Source: Nemopilema nomurai
Taxonomy: Eukaryota; Cnidaria; Scyphozoa; Rhizostomeae; Rhizostomatidae
Direction of reading: 5' to 3'
Assembly (NCBI GenBank): GCA_003864495.1
Contig: ML133394.1
Coordinates: 372,001 to 436,000, forward strand
DNA length: 64,000 bases
The notes beneath the pieces are model-generated. The model saw only the letters and a list, made by a program, of their open reading frames with translations. It was not told the DNA's origin and did no database searches. Of the stretch, positions 24,301 through 34,600 are shown one piece after another (the stretch's first letter is position 1; every line of letters starts with the position of its first letter). A program made the translations under genes and the position numbers.

Positions 24301-25844
24301 ACTCCATACCAGTCATACATATTATATGCATCCATAATTATCTTTAAATCGCAATCGTATTACCTGATCCACTCGTGGTGCCTCTTTCGAAACGTGAAGC
24401 GAAGTTTCCCGCTGGATCGCTTGTGCCAATCATCGCTTCTTCAGACTGCGTCCTACTCGGCGCGTCGTTCTCGCGCGTTCCCCGCGCGGTGTCCGATCGT
24501 TCCAGGAAACTGTCATCCAATTGGCTAGGCTGCCAGTTTTCGTACGTTTCGGGACAAAAGAATGACATTTTTGAATTAACTTCGAACTTAACACTAATCA
24601 ACCTCCTCTTGCAAAGACACTAAGATAGCATCAAGCGGCAAACGAAAATGATATCTTTGTTATCATGCCACATTTGATTATTGCGTCAGATAATCATGGT
24701 GACGTCAGATTTACTGAATTGCCGTAAGGTGGGGATTGGGCGCGAAATGTTACGGAAAGGCCAGGAAGCTTCTTGTAAGGGACCTTGCGTGGAAAACAAA
24801 CTCAGCTACTCAGAATACTTCTGTATATAGTATTTACCGATTTAACGCCAGCATTTGACAAAACCTTCTCTCAACTTGAAGCTGCGCCCAGAAAAAGATC
24901 ATGAAAACAAAGAACAAAGTATATAACAGAAACAAACTGATTGATTCCCCCCCTTTCTCTCGTGAATTATGTTATCATTTCAAGTGAATGCCATCCTTTT
25001 GAGTGTTTAACTACAGCACTTTATTCAATCTGTATTTTTGCATTATAGATACGACTTCACCATCGATCCTACTCGTGTGCGTGTGTCAGATGCACCAGAT
25101 ACCAATTGTAAGCTACTCTTGATGAAGTTCATTTTGCGCAATCGATAATGGCTGTAGCCATGTTATACATAATGGCTGGATAGTCCAAAGTCCTTTTACA
25201 TCATGCTAGGCCTGCCACCATTTTGATTCTGATCTGAAATACGCCTGATGCCTGCTGCAACTGGTAACACCTTGTCTGTCTCGAGATATAAGCGTGGTCA
25301 AAAAACACAACTTTGGCCCACCATTGAATTTCATTGAAAGCCAGCTTTTTACCTTTCTGACACTTTTGTATATTGATAAAAAACTCATGCTTGGGAACTA
25401 AATGCATAAGCGAGACAAAATTTCTAAATTATTTTGAAAAATCTTCATTCTGTTTTGTTGTTATTTATGAATTACCAATCAATGGTTATAATTACCATAT
25501 GACCATTTGGCGCTGGCTATTTGACCAAAAACATTTTGATAAGTTGAAATTCACTTTTAAAGATCGAGAAGAGATGCTTTGCTATGCTCGACGTGTTTCA
25601 CAACAATTACTTACTATCTTTTTGCAGCGAAATTGAACTACCTTCTCATTCTGACTCGTTCTAGCTCTAACAAATGTTGATTACTCTTTTAGACTTTCAA
25701 AATGCCTTCACAATATCTTTTCCTGAACGTGACTGGCTACTTCAGGCACGTAGCCATGAAGAGAAGCTATCATACATGTCTATTTTGACTGAAGTTACGT
25801 CATCATCAGGTTCTGTGCCTGGCAAATTGCTCGCCTACCGGTAA
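3306..25844 (+). CDS. ECT2L: ECT2L-like protein: F-box, central domain, RhoGEF (DH) and PH; 29 exons
   Basis: Predicted Rho-family guanine nucleotide exchange factor with an F-box. Exons: 3306-3470, 4002-4037, 4815-5201, 5584-5728, 6193-6401, 6606-6711, 6880-6946, 7583-7703, 8077-8192, 8778-8836, 9132-9257, 9854-9943, 10249-10293, 10366-10469, 10838-10916, 11227-11345, 12091-12165, 12587-12735, 13393-13461, 13605-13656, 14270-14365, 14850-14923, 15372-15413, 15947-16061, 16532-16597, 16934-17025, 17913-18026, 25049-25107, 25693-25844. All phases close, giving about 1,042 aa (vertebrate ECT2L is about 900). F-box near residues 119-165 (LPKWISLYIFSFLDPESL). A central region near 400-560 (FVSSRMPSKE, FWPLAASE) is typical of ECT2L. 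The DH domain spans about 695-905 (ECQYRDKLQILKDIYFKPL, NNYP-like KNYPTMLKTIER, SIQELLLLPTKM). The PH domain is at about 920-1030 (VTIFLFNDAILVAKR, then NAFTISFPERDWLLQA). The last two exons lie 7 kb beyond the rest, across an antisense gene. The first two exons rest on phase compatibility and weak FBXO16/ECT2L-like similarity, so the start is less sure. Confidence 0.9.
4815..5201 (+). other. ECT2L: F-box exon of ECT2L-like gene with 23-bp tandem duplication at its 5' end
   Basis: This exon carries the F-box core (LPKWISLYIFSFLDPESL) followed by CWHWHFLAEQDAIWM, the FBXO16/ECT2L-type F-box that would recruit SKP1. Its first 48 bases contain two copies of a 23-base unit beginning ATGTTTGGGACTCATCTCA (4817 and 4840). 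No AG dinucleotide lies between the copies, so the acceptor must be at 4814 or upstream and the duplicate is translated. Confidence 0.75.
11701..12003. repeat. Minisatellite, four copies of a 76-bp unit
   Basis: Units start at 11701, 11777, 11853 and 11929, each beginning AGGTCTACATTCACAGCATA or a one-base variant. The middle two copies are almost identical and the outer ones have diverged slightly. It sits in the ECT2L-like intron between exons 11227-11345 and 12091-12165. Confidence 0.95.
18389..24568 (-). CDS. Large coiled-coil protein with acidic C-terminus; 7 exons, nested antisense in ECT2L-like intron
   Basis: I do not recognise the family. Exons in transcription order: 24568-24364, 23966-23783, 23558-23374, 23023-22905, 22448-19835, 19507-19026, 18744-18389; all junctions are GT-AG. 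The N-terminal 68 residues are polar (MSFFCPETYENWQPSQLDDS). Next comes a short conserved-looking segment (QELKRLLGVRDRLSEARYNP), then about 1,000 residues of charged heptad-like coiled coil rich in E, K, R and Q, almost all in one 2.6-kb exon. The tail is acidic (FDEDDDDFWNALIDDVSK; DELGLDEEQIDLDDSDTDIE). Expected length is about 1,382 aa if four one-base deletions are errors. Myosin-tail or CEP-like hits would be expected from composition alone and would not prove function. A structural or centrosomal scaffold is possible but unproven. CRE and E2F-like sites lie upstream. Confidence 0.85.
19490..19503 (-). other. One-base reading-frame gap, coiled-coil gene exon 6
   Basis: The 2.6-kb exon ends in phase 1 (donor AAAG|GTAAGA), but the long open frame of the next exon starts HPRKHEINDSE, which needs phase 2. 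One extra A in the CAAGAAAAC run near 19495 would give IQEKHEINDSE and restore phase. The missing base is inferred from phase arithmetic. Confidence 0.55.
20768..20784 (-). other. One-base frameshift, coiled-coil gene exon 5 (third)
   Basis: The frame ending QVKGERSKKNKEMSIE-stop (20744) overlaps the downstream frame EEEQGNEYRVKFDALEMN. Coiled-coil composition passes from one to the other near GAGAGGTCGAAGAAG. One extra base restores a continuous protein. Confidence 0.7.
21045..21070 (-). other. One-base frameshift, coiled-coil gene exon 5 (second)
   Basis: The frame ending EGARKAKKN-stop passes into SKEELENAKKKVATLTEN in another frame. A missing A in the AGAAAAGC run would explain it. Confidence 0.7.
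21860..21885 (-). other. One-base frameshift, coiled-coil gene exon 5 (first)
   Basis: The frame ending DLLNSLRRTKK-stop continues as SKDKEIERFRRLESEEGK in another frame. A missing T in AACTCGCTTCGAAGG would restore NSLSKDKEIE. There is no GT-AG pair nearby that would make a micro-intron. Confidence 0.7.
24700..24747. promoter_or_regulatory. CRE palindrome and E2F-like site upstream of coiled-coil gene
   Basis: TGACGTCA (24700-24707) is a perfect cAMP-response-element palindrome, and GGGCGCGAAA (24738-24747) contains an E2F consensus (TTTCGCGC on the minus strand). Both lie 130-180 bases before the proposed minus-strand start codon at 24568, a plausible promoter position. Use by the cell is inferred. 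Confidence 0.45.
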
Positions 25845-27421
25845 TCTTTGGGTAAGTACCTAGAACAATCATTTCAATGCTTGTGTGTCTAGTGGCTAGT
25901 GGCTCTTGAGCTTTAAGTGAACATTAATGTCGCGTGTGAATAGGATCATTCTAATCTATGCGATGTAATCAAGTTTTGTGTCGTATTTACATAGCCCTTT
26001 GAAATTAGATTGCTCCTTGTTCCATCTCGAGAACCAGAGTCATGAAAAGTTGTAGCCTTCCTCTGGCTGAATTTTCATTATTCAAACCTTCCTCATTACC
26101 AACCGAAAACAAAAAATTTTTCTACAATCACTTTCATTAATTATATTGAGAATTACTTATAAACTTTTCCAAATTTGATATTAACTGCCAAACCTCCCTT
26201 CGGCTCCCATCCGTGGAGCCGTCAATTTTTCTGGACTCTGAGGAGAACATTAGTTCCTCGGTATTTTTTCGCAATCCTGCTTTTATAGAATGCATGAAAT
26301 AATTAATGTCTTGTTCTTCTAATATTTTTCCATTTGTATTCTTTTTTTAGTCAATGACCAATCAGCAATGGCAGCACATCTAAAGACTTCATTAGCAGCA
26401 AAGCAACTCTTAAGAAGAGCATGCTCCATATTTTTTGTGCTTGTAACGCAAAATTTAGTTTAGCTAACTTACAAGGATTCTTCCCGAAAAAGGTGGAAAG
26501 CCCACTGATTAATGGATGACCCACTCATGCTTTGACACATCTAACCTTCCATGTCAATGCGACAGAGTTTAGTGTACCGTGGCGAAAGATTAGTGCAAAT
26601 TGTGCCAACCTACATACCTATAACTGTGAGGGGGCTTTCCCAATTCCATTTTAATTTAATTAATGGCTAATAACACAGTTGTGAGGATGCTTCCATCAAG
26701 TTTTTGCAATGGATATACATATTTTATAGATATTATATGCTGCTCTTATGATGTATAATATTATATGATATAATTTAATCAGTCACAGATGTACATACAT
26801 ATGAATATAATTTTCTAATAGCGCAAATGTTCGAGTTTTCAAATCTAGAAAAATTCTTAAATGAATACTCTTAACTACATCCAAGTTAAAGTCTTTGTTG
26901 TTTGTCTTGCATTTTTTGTCATCCTCTTGGCTCGTTGAAACCCAAATAGAGATTACTACAGAACAAATGAAGAAAACTAAAATGAACAAATGAATCAGAG
27001 GTGTTTTCGTAAAAAGTTTCCTGTTTCCAACCTTTAACCGTTTAAGTGTAGCAACTTGTAGCAACTTGAGAGAAGGATTAAAAGATTTTAAAATAAATTT
27101 TAAAAGTCTTATATCAGAATCGAACTGATTCCAGATTCTCTAATCCAATCTGTTGAGTCTAAGGACGCTTCTGATCTTTCCTGTTGTATATCATCTATTC
27201 GTGAATGCAGCTGTCAGTTTCTAAGCGAAAAATGCATGTTTACTTGCCTACATTCGCACAGTAGCGAAATGGCAGCATAGAAATTTGTGGTCTAGACCAG
27301 TTGTATCACGTGATTTCCGGTCCGCTCCGTCCCATGCGACGTGTCAATAATAGCAGAGGGAATGTTTACTTCCTCTTGCTGCTGCCGTCTTCCTGTCCAT
27401 TCTGACAGCGAAGCTTGCAAA
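25845..27421. other. Intergenic region, ECT2L-like to MPV17L
   Basis: AT-rich sequence with no supported coding exon. It should hold the 3' untranslated region of the ECT2L-like gene and, at its right end, the MPV17L promoter. I see no repeat or RNA gene. Confidence 0.6.
27306..27320. promoter_or_regulatory. TCACGTGA E-box and adjacent ETS-type core upstream of MPV17L
   Basis: TCACGTGA (27306-27313), a palindromic E-box of the USF/MITF/TFE3 kind, is followed at 27315 by TTCCGG, an ETS core on the minus strand. They are about 100 bases before the MPV17L start codon. Both types are common in promoters of mitochondrial and housekeeping genes. Confidence 0.5.
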
Positions 27422-29325
27422 ATGGTGCTCTCTACTCTCCGAAGGCTGTTTTATAAGCACAGGTATATTGGAAATGCAGTCTTTTACACGTGCCTTCTCA
27501 CATCTGCCGACTTTGTTTGTCAGAAAATTCAATTTGGTGTTCTGTCAAGCTATGACTACGAACGTACTGGTAGAATGGCAACGATGGGGTTTTTGTACTA
27601 TGGACCTGTCTCTACGTTTGTGTACAACAATTTAGACAGAATATTGCCTGGCAGCGGACCAAAGGTGGTAATGAAGAAGTTACTTTTTGATCAGATGGTC
27701 TTCACTTGCATATCCACTGGAATATTTTATGTGGGTATGTTGAATGTTCTTTTATTTGGGTTGTTTTCACTCGCGTGGCACGGGCGGCCTTGGTAACTCG
27801 ACTCGCCAGGTTTCAGATAGTTTGTTATTGTGGTATAGAGATGCAAACGATTGGTTCTGACTTTCTTCAGTGTGTTGTTAATTTCTGAAACATTTCATGG
27901 TGATTTTGAAATTTTATTTAGACCTGAGTGTGAATTAATGTCACCGGCCTTTCTATCTAGGAATGTCATTCTTGGAAGGCAAATCTTGGAATGAAACGAA
28001 AGCGGAGTTAAAGAAGAAGTTCTTGCCAACATATGCGGTTAGTTCATAATCCCTTTCATAATTCATAATCCCTTTCATGATTCATAATCCATTTCATTTG
28101 TTATTATTTAGCGTTGCCGCCGTAGTTATTCTATGCAGTGGGCTAGATGTAACCCAAAGCGCTGTTCTTGCTTTCAATTTAGAATTCAATGCCTAGGAAA
28201 TTCTATTGCATGGTTGGAATTTCTAGCTGTTGCAGTCTTGTCATTTGAAGTGGCCAAAATCAGATAATTCGTTTGATTTCCACTTGAGTCTGCTATTGTT
28301 CCTCTTTTACTAGAGGAAAGTATACCGTGCAGCGTATACAGCTGTTCTTGTGGATCCCAGTATGAGTTCCTTGGGGCAACTCGCTCTTTCAGTGACAGTA
28401 GAAATAAAGTCTTCTTCGATAGCCCTTTAATCATTTCTCTTCAGTGCATTGAATTTTTTCTCATACAATTTTTCAAAAAGGTTCTAAAATAGTATCAAGT
28501 CTGTTGATGGCTACTTGAGCTGTTATTTTTGTCATGTTATGCACAGGCTGGAATGCTTTATTTGATAACAAAACTTATATTGTTTTTCAGGCAAGTTTTA
28601 TTATTTGGCCTACAGCTCAGGTACTATGCTATGTTTTATTTTTATTCAGTAATGTGCCGCTGGAATTTTTTCCTAGCGAACACTTTTATTGCCTTTTCTT
28701 GTAAAGCTCTTTTTATGCTAACTGAAACTCAAACAGAACAAATGCTGATTTTTAATGTTGATAGTATTGAAGGGACATTAAATTTTTTTCAAAGAAAATT
28801 AATGATTCCCCCATTCATGTCAGATAATGATTTCTTTTAATTTTTTGGAACTTTTTTCAGGCAATAAACTTTGCATTTATACCAAGTGCATATCGAGTGG
28901 TATACATCTCAACTGTTGCATTCTTTTGGGTTATATCCCTCTCTTATCTGAAGAGCAAATCAGAATTGTAAGTACCATTTTCTGTTTATTAACTTTTCTA
29001 TTTATCACTCAGTTGGTTTTAGAATTTGCTTTGAGGAACATGAAAATTTTGCAAGAATTTTAAAAATATTTTTATCCATAAACTGCTCTCCAAGGGTATG
29101 AGACTTTTCAGTAAGGATCAAGTTTTTTCTACTTTTTCTCTTGGAGAAAAAACGAAAAAAGCAAATACAACAATCTTTCAATTTTTACTTCAGTTGGCTT
29201 TGTAGAACATTGACAGTAATATATCAATTTTTCTTCCTTGCTATAGGCCTTATATGCTCAAAGTTATTGAGGACTTAACAAATGAGAAGGAGCAAGTAAC
29301 AAAGGAAATCCAGCTTGGATCATGA
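27422..29325 (+). CDS. MPV17L: Mpv17-like membrane protein; 5 exons
   Basis: Mpv17/PMP22-family integral membrane protein, about 201 aa (vertebrate MPV17L is about 196). Exons: 27422-27734, 27961-28037, 28591-28620, 28861-28967, 29247-29325; phases close and the stop is TGA. Four hydrophobic segments are visible. The family signature is present: LPGSGPKVVMKKLLFDQ, then FYVGMSFLEGKSW, then the W-P..Q..NF pattern (IIWPTAQAINFAFIPSAYRV). FYVGMSFLEGK is closest to MPV17L rather than MPV17 or PXMP2. Members sit in the mitochondrial inner membrane or in peroxisomes; some are linked to reactive-oxygen handling and mitochondrial DNA maintenance, by mechanisms not settled. A second in-frame ATG at 27362 would add 20 Cys-rich residues. 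I prefer 27422 (AAAATGG context, family-like N-terminus). Confidence 0.9.
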
Positions 29326-31655
29326 ATTAGGTTTTATAAATTTTGTTCAAAATAATCTCAAGACATGTGTTAAAAAGTGTCAATACATCTTAACACATCC
29401 ATGGGAGTGGTCAAAGTGTTTTTTATGCCAACTAAATTCTATTTTCTAAAGTGGGCATTTAGGGGTAAGGGAAAGTAAACAACTACATTTTTATTAGTCA
29501 TAACCACATATCATTAATGTTGTTGTTGAAACAGGCTTGTAATTTTCCTAGTTTGTAGTTTTGTACCTTGTCTAGGTTGTTTTTGTGCATCTGGTTTATT
29601 TTACTTTAGATAACGTAATTTCAATGCATATTTTGTTATGATTTATTCATTTATAGGAAAATTCTTTAGTACCATATCTTAGAGCCTGTAATGTACATCT
29701 AATATCATTTAAAAGGAGCAACTGTAGAATTTCCATGCATTTATAAGCAAAATTTAAAAATATTACTCTGTCTTCATATAGATGAAGCCATTTTCAAAGG
29801 GTGAAAAGGCAATTTTAAATGCCATTCTTACTTCACTGTTTTGTATTTTTTGCTTTATTGATGTATTGTAAAAATGAAACCTGGTTATGTAAGATAATGA
29901 GTCCATTTTGGGGTATGTATATCAGAATTCCTGTGAGTAAATTGACATTTCAAAAATTCTAAAGAGTTGCCGTTAAACAGTTGTACCTTTGTACATTTAT
30001 TATGGAACTCAAGACCCTTCTATTTTTCTAGTTGTAGCTTTCCTTTCAGCCAGGTTACTTCTTCTTTGCTCACAGGAGGTTTTGTGCACATGATCGGTTT
30101 ATTTGCATATTAAGGGATTAAATGTTGGAAGAAATTGTGTGAAACTTAGGAAATAATCATTACAGACTTATATAGATACACAGGTATACAGAAGGAATAG
30201 TTTGCTTGGCATTTTCTAAAGAATAAATTAAACACATTGACTCTTGAATACAGTATAGTTTTTTCTTAGCTATTATAGCAAATTTATGATCCACATAAGT
30301 CATCTGTCTGTTGTTTCAAATTCTAAATAGGTGTAAATAAAGGTATGTATGTTAAAAATTGTGTGTATCTGCAACTTAAGGCATATTTGTTTTTTGAGAT
30401 GCATAGAAGTTAGAAAAAAGGCTAGCAAGGGAAACAGCTTGCAGTGTAAAATGTCAGAAATTGGCTGTTTATCACTCCTGTTTCAAGGTTTTTTTGCCCA
30501 TCAAGTTTAGTGATGATCCAGCCCCATCAAAGATTTCTGATAAAACAAGGAAAATGCAGAGCATCCCTCCACACATTATTGTTACACCTTTATTTATGAT
30601 GGTAAGACAGCTACAATTGGGACTGCCTATATGGCAAAGTGTATCCCAGTTATCAGATTAAGGGCTTAGAGATATTTTGAATGCTGAGAATCTTTTGCTT
30701 TTCTTGTACTCGAAAAATTGTGTTGAAATTGTTTATTTTGTATTCATATATATCTGATACAACCACAGTTAGTTTGTTAACAAATGCTTTTGTAAGAGAT
30801 TATGCAATTATATTATAATCAATGCCATACAAATGAACTAAATTCAATGTGTGTTTATTTGTGTCTTCAATCTGTATTCATTTGTCTATATTTGCTAGGA
30901 GTTTTCAAGTTGGTTAAACGTGAGTCAAGAGCCTCCATAGGTTATAGTAGATCAGGTTATAGAAACAGCTTATAGGTTATAGTAGATCAGGTTATAGAAA
31001 CAGCTAAGGTGCTGCTGAGTAGGCAACAAACAGTAGTTTAAGGAACATAGGTATTTGGTTTTTCGCCTACAGGTGAAGGTTTAAGAAGCGTTTTTAAAAC
31101 ATAAAAATAAAGTTTATTGGTTCTGATAAGCTCCATCTTCTGCCAACGTTACGAGAAGGGTGTAATTTCCTGGGCAAAGAAGGAGAAAATTGAAAGAGAT
31201 ATCAAGGACCTTGATGGTACACAAAAAGTTTTTAAAAAGTCCTGAACTCCTTAAATTATTCTACTATCAAGATTTCAAGATCCTATCCACTCAAGCCAGT
31301 AAATTCTTGAGAACTGACAGCTCTTTAAAAAGCGTTTCGAAACAGAGAAGCAGTCAGTTCTTCGAATTTACAGAGATCCTTTTCGGCATAGAGAACGAAC
31401 GGTACCACTGTCACTGATACATAGTAACATATCATGATGTCTCTGAGGCAAAGGCTGCCCCCTGACAGGAACATAGCCAACGTTGTATCTCTAGCAGACA
31501 ATACTTTTATCCAGGGGGGCAGCCATAGATTTTCCCATAGCGAGGTTGGCCAAAGATGGCAGTCTGAAAAACAACAAAACAACGAGATCTGGCGTGCCGA
31601 TTTGTGGGAGAGCAGTTGGTAGTGGAAGTATAATCTACCGTTTGTTGCCTATAAA
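29326..31655. other. Intergenic region, MPV17L to USP22-like gene
   Basis: AT-rich; no coding exon supported. AATAAA hexamers at 30222-30227 and 30336-30341 could serve a long MPV17L 3' untranslated region. A 35-bp direct duplication starts at 30937. The right end presumably contains the USP22-like promoter. Confidence 0.55.
30937..31006. repeat. Direct tandem duplication, 35-bp unit, two copies
   Basis: Two near-identical copies starting ATAGGTTATAGTAGATCAGG at 30937 and 30972. The high identity suggests a recent duplication. Confidence 0.9.
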
Positions 31656-34600
31656 ATGTCTTGCTCTCACCTTGTCGCATTCAAGGATAGCAATGGAACA
31701 GCTAACTATCAAACAATTTACTCTAACTTTGTCGTTTGTTGCTCAAAAGAAGCCCAAATACGAAAGGTGCGTAACGCGACATGCCGGCTTGCATTATAAG
31801 AAGACAAGCCATTTATGTTTAGTTTTTGCTAATTCGTTAAATCATCTGTTGATAAATTTGAACACATTTTTCGTTTAAAAAACTATTTTATATCAAGAAC
31901 AGTCTATCATGTTACTAAGCGCAAAACTTTTTTTGAAGTGCTTGTTTTCCCTTCAAAGAAATCTAACAGGAAGTGCCGTGTTTGAGGTTTAGAGGCTGAC
32001 CGTGCTCCCAATTTCGCTGTTAACATTAGAGAGAATGGACATGATTGATGGCCATGCTTATATTTTCATAATACTTTAAAGCTTTAGCTTGAGAAGCGAA
32101 CCTGAAAAAGTAACTAACTTAGCCGTTGACGACAGGTATGCGTCTCGTCATGTTTCTTTACCTGTTTTATGAGATTTGTTTGAAACTAGATTTTTAAGGG
32201 CAGAAACCTTGGATTCTTTATCACCGACTTACTGAAAATTTCAAATGTAGCTTAGTTAACAAATTCGTGAATGGGTTTTATTTCTTTTTCAAACTTCGCA
32301 CAGCCCTCGCCATTCATCTGGATTATATACAGGGGCACAACGAGGCGAGAACGCAAACCTCCATATTTTATTTACAGTTTTGACCACATGATTTAAGTAC
32401 TCATTCATAATATGGCATTTACCATAAATTAAGTATGATGATGCTTTTGAATTTTCTAAGCAAGAATCTTATCTTTTTATAAAGTCTGACCTGAGAGGAC
32501 AACTTGTTAAGTTAATTAAGAAGGATGACCTGCCTCAAGGGTCTGGGCCCAAAAATATACCAGGCAGTATTACAAAAATTCAAAAGCTACTTTAAAGCAC
32601 AAATTAATTTTCAGCTAACAGCCAAATTCTTGCTTGGAGAAAAATATTTTACACTTTTATTTATCAATGTATCATAAGAAAACAAGGAATGAGAGTTTTT
32701 TAAGTATAAACCAGACAAATTAAAATTGGCTGGCTCAAAATCTTAAGGCAAATGTATTGTAAACCTTGCTTTCTCTTTGTCACTAGCTAGAATCAAATTC
32801 ATTCCTTCTCCCTCCCTCACATCTTGAAAATTACAAAAAGGTATTACAAAAAGGAGACTTTTATCTTTTGAGAACTGAGCATCTTTTGCCTCTGACGAAA
32901 TAACTGAAACATTTTTTAGCTACAGAAAAGGCCGAAAAATAAATTATGAACATTCTTACAACAGCAAAGCACTTGCTTGTGATCTAATTCTACACTATCT
33001 GAATTGAGTGAAATAGTCACCTGAATCACATGCTTGGGTATTGACTATGGTGCAAAAATTGCATGTCCATTTCTTATCTAGAGAATATTTGTAACTGAAA
33101 TAGGATTGATTATTCCCTATCAGGGAATATTTCAGCAAAAGCATTGGTCAGTTGATATCCTTGTTTAATAGTCAGGTCATATGCTCCTTCTTCATATATT
33201 TTGTTGCAAATCTCGGCATCAGAAGAAACCATTCAAATATGTTTTATGTGTATATCTGAAATTTTTTTAATAAGCACAGAAAATGCCTGTGAAGTCTTTT
33301 TCTTGAATGCAAATTAGATCAACAGCAAGTGCTAATGTAATTAAGATGATTATATTTTATAAATATTTGTATCGACTCATGACCTTGGAAATGAAGACAA
33401 CTCACAAACCCTCTAGTTTTTTAGGGAACCTTCATTGGCAGCCTTAGTTAGATGCTTGGTAAGGTTAGGGTTTGATAAGGACTTCACTCACCTGTTTGCA
33501 CTTGATTCCTAGCATTAAAGATTATGCTCCCATTCATGATACCAACTACAGCAAGTAGTTTTTGATTTGTGCCATGCAAGTGGATTCTATTTTATACAGG
33601 GTAGTAGTGGCCTATCAAGTTTTAGCAGTTTTTGGTTTCATGATTTGGGCTGGTTCTCAATTATTTGATGTTCAATTGAGTCAGATGCACTGGATTGGTC
33701 TTCCTCTAGAGATTTTGCCAAACTAGTCTGGATTAAAGAACAGACTTTACTGATTTAATGAACTACATTAAGCTAAATAACTATCAGACATTTTACTTGG
33801 AAACAGTATTTTGTCTGACACAATGATTATTAAATATTTCTTGCCTTAAAGCTACTTTCCTTAAATTGTTCTTTTGAACTTTTCTATTGAAAATCTTTTT
33901 CAGATAATGAAGTTAGTGAAGTAAGGTGCTATGCAAAGAACAAGACATTGTCCTTATTTTAGTGTTTCTTTGTGATCTTTTTCGGCCCAAAGAAAAATGA
34001 AAAACTTTCTGTCTCCGTATGATGCTGTGCATACTCTCATCCTGTAGTCCCAACTGTAAACTTGTTTACAAAAGCTCTCAGGCTATGACAAAGCAGGCCA
34101 TGAGCCTAGTGCGAAATGCCTTCCCCCAAAGGACCACCTAGCCAGTCATATTGCATTTACGCAGACTGGGCTTTTTCACCATATACAATGGATTTAAGCC
34201 CATTGTTTTGTGCTTTTGACAGTGTAGAAGGATGCATAAGTAAAATTATGAAACATTTCTTGTAGGCCAAGTGGCTAAAATGTCATCAATGTCACACATA
34301 TTCCAATCGCCTTCACGCTTGTCTTCATTGCGTTTATTTTGGATGTTACACTGGTGGGAAACACGTGTTTGATCATTCCAAGAAGAAAAATCATATGCTT
34401 GGTATGAAGCTCAATAATACTCTTTTCTTATTTAAATTTGTTCTCCATAACTCATCTTTAAGTTCGTTACGCGGATTATCCTAGTATATGGTTTGTTTCA
34501 AAGCGAACTGAAGTGAGCTTTCTACTGGTTTAATTGTTCGGATTTGTGTAATTTGATCCAAATTGTTTTATTCGCAGAATTTTAAGTAATACATTTTGAA

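Larger units (their letters stand above)
18027..25048 (+). other. 7.0-kb ECT2L-like intron containing an antisense gene
   Basis: Donor GTGAGA after 18026 (phase 2) and acceptor ATTATAG before 25049 join QEL(R) to YDFTIDPTRVRV. This restores a PH-domain strand order like that of vertebrate ECT2L. It is far longer than most other introns in this gene and encloses the seven-exon minus-strand coiled-coil gene. Confidence 0.88.
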
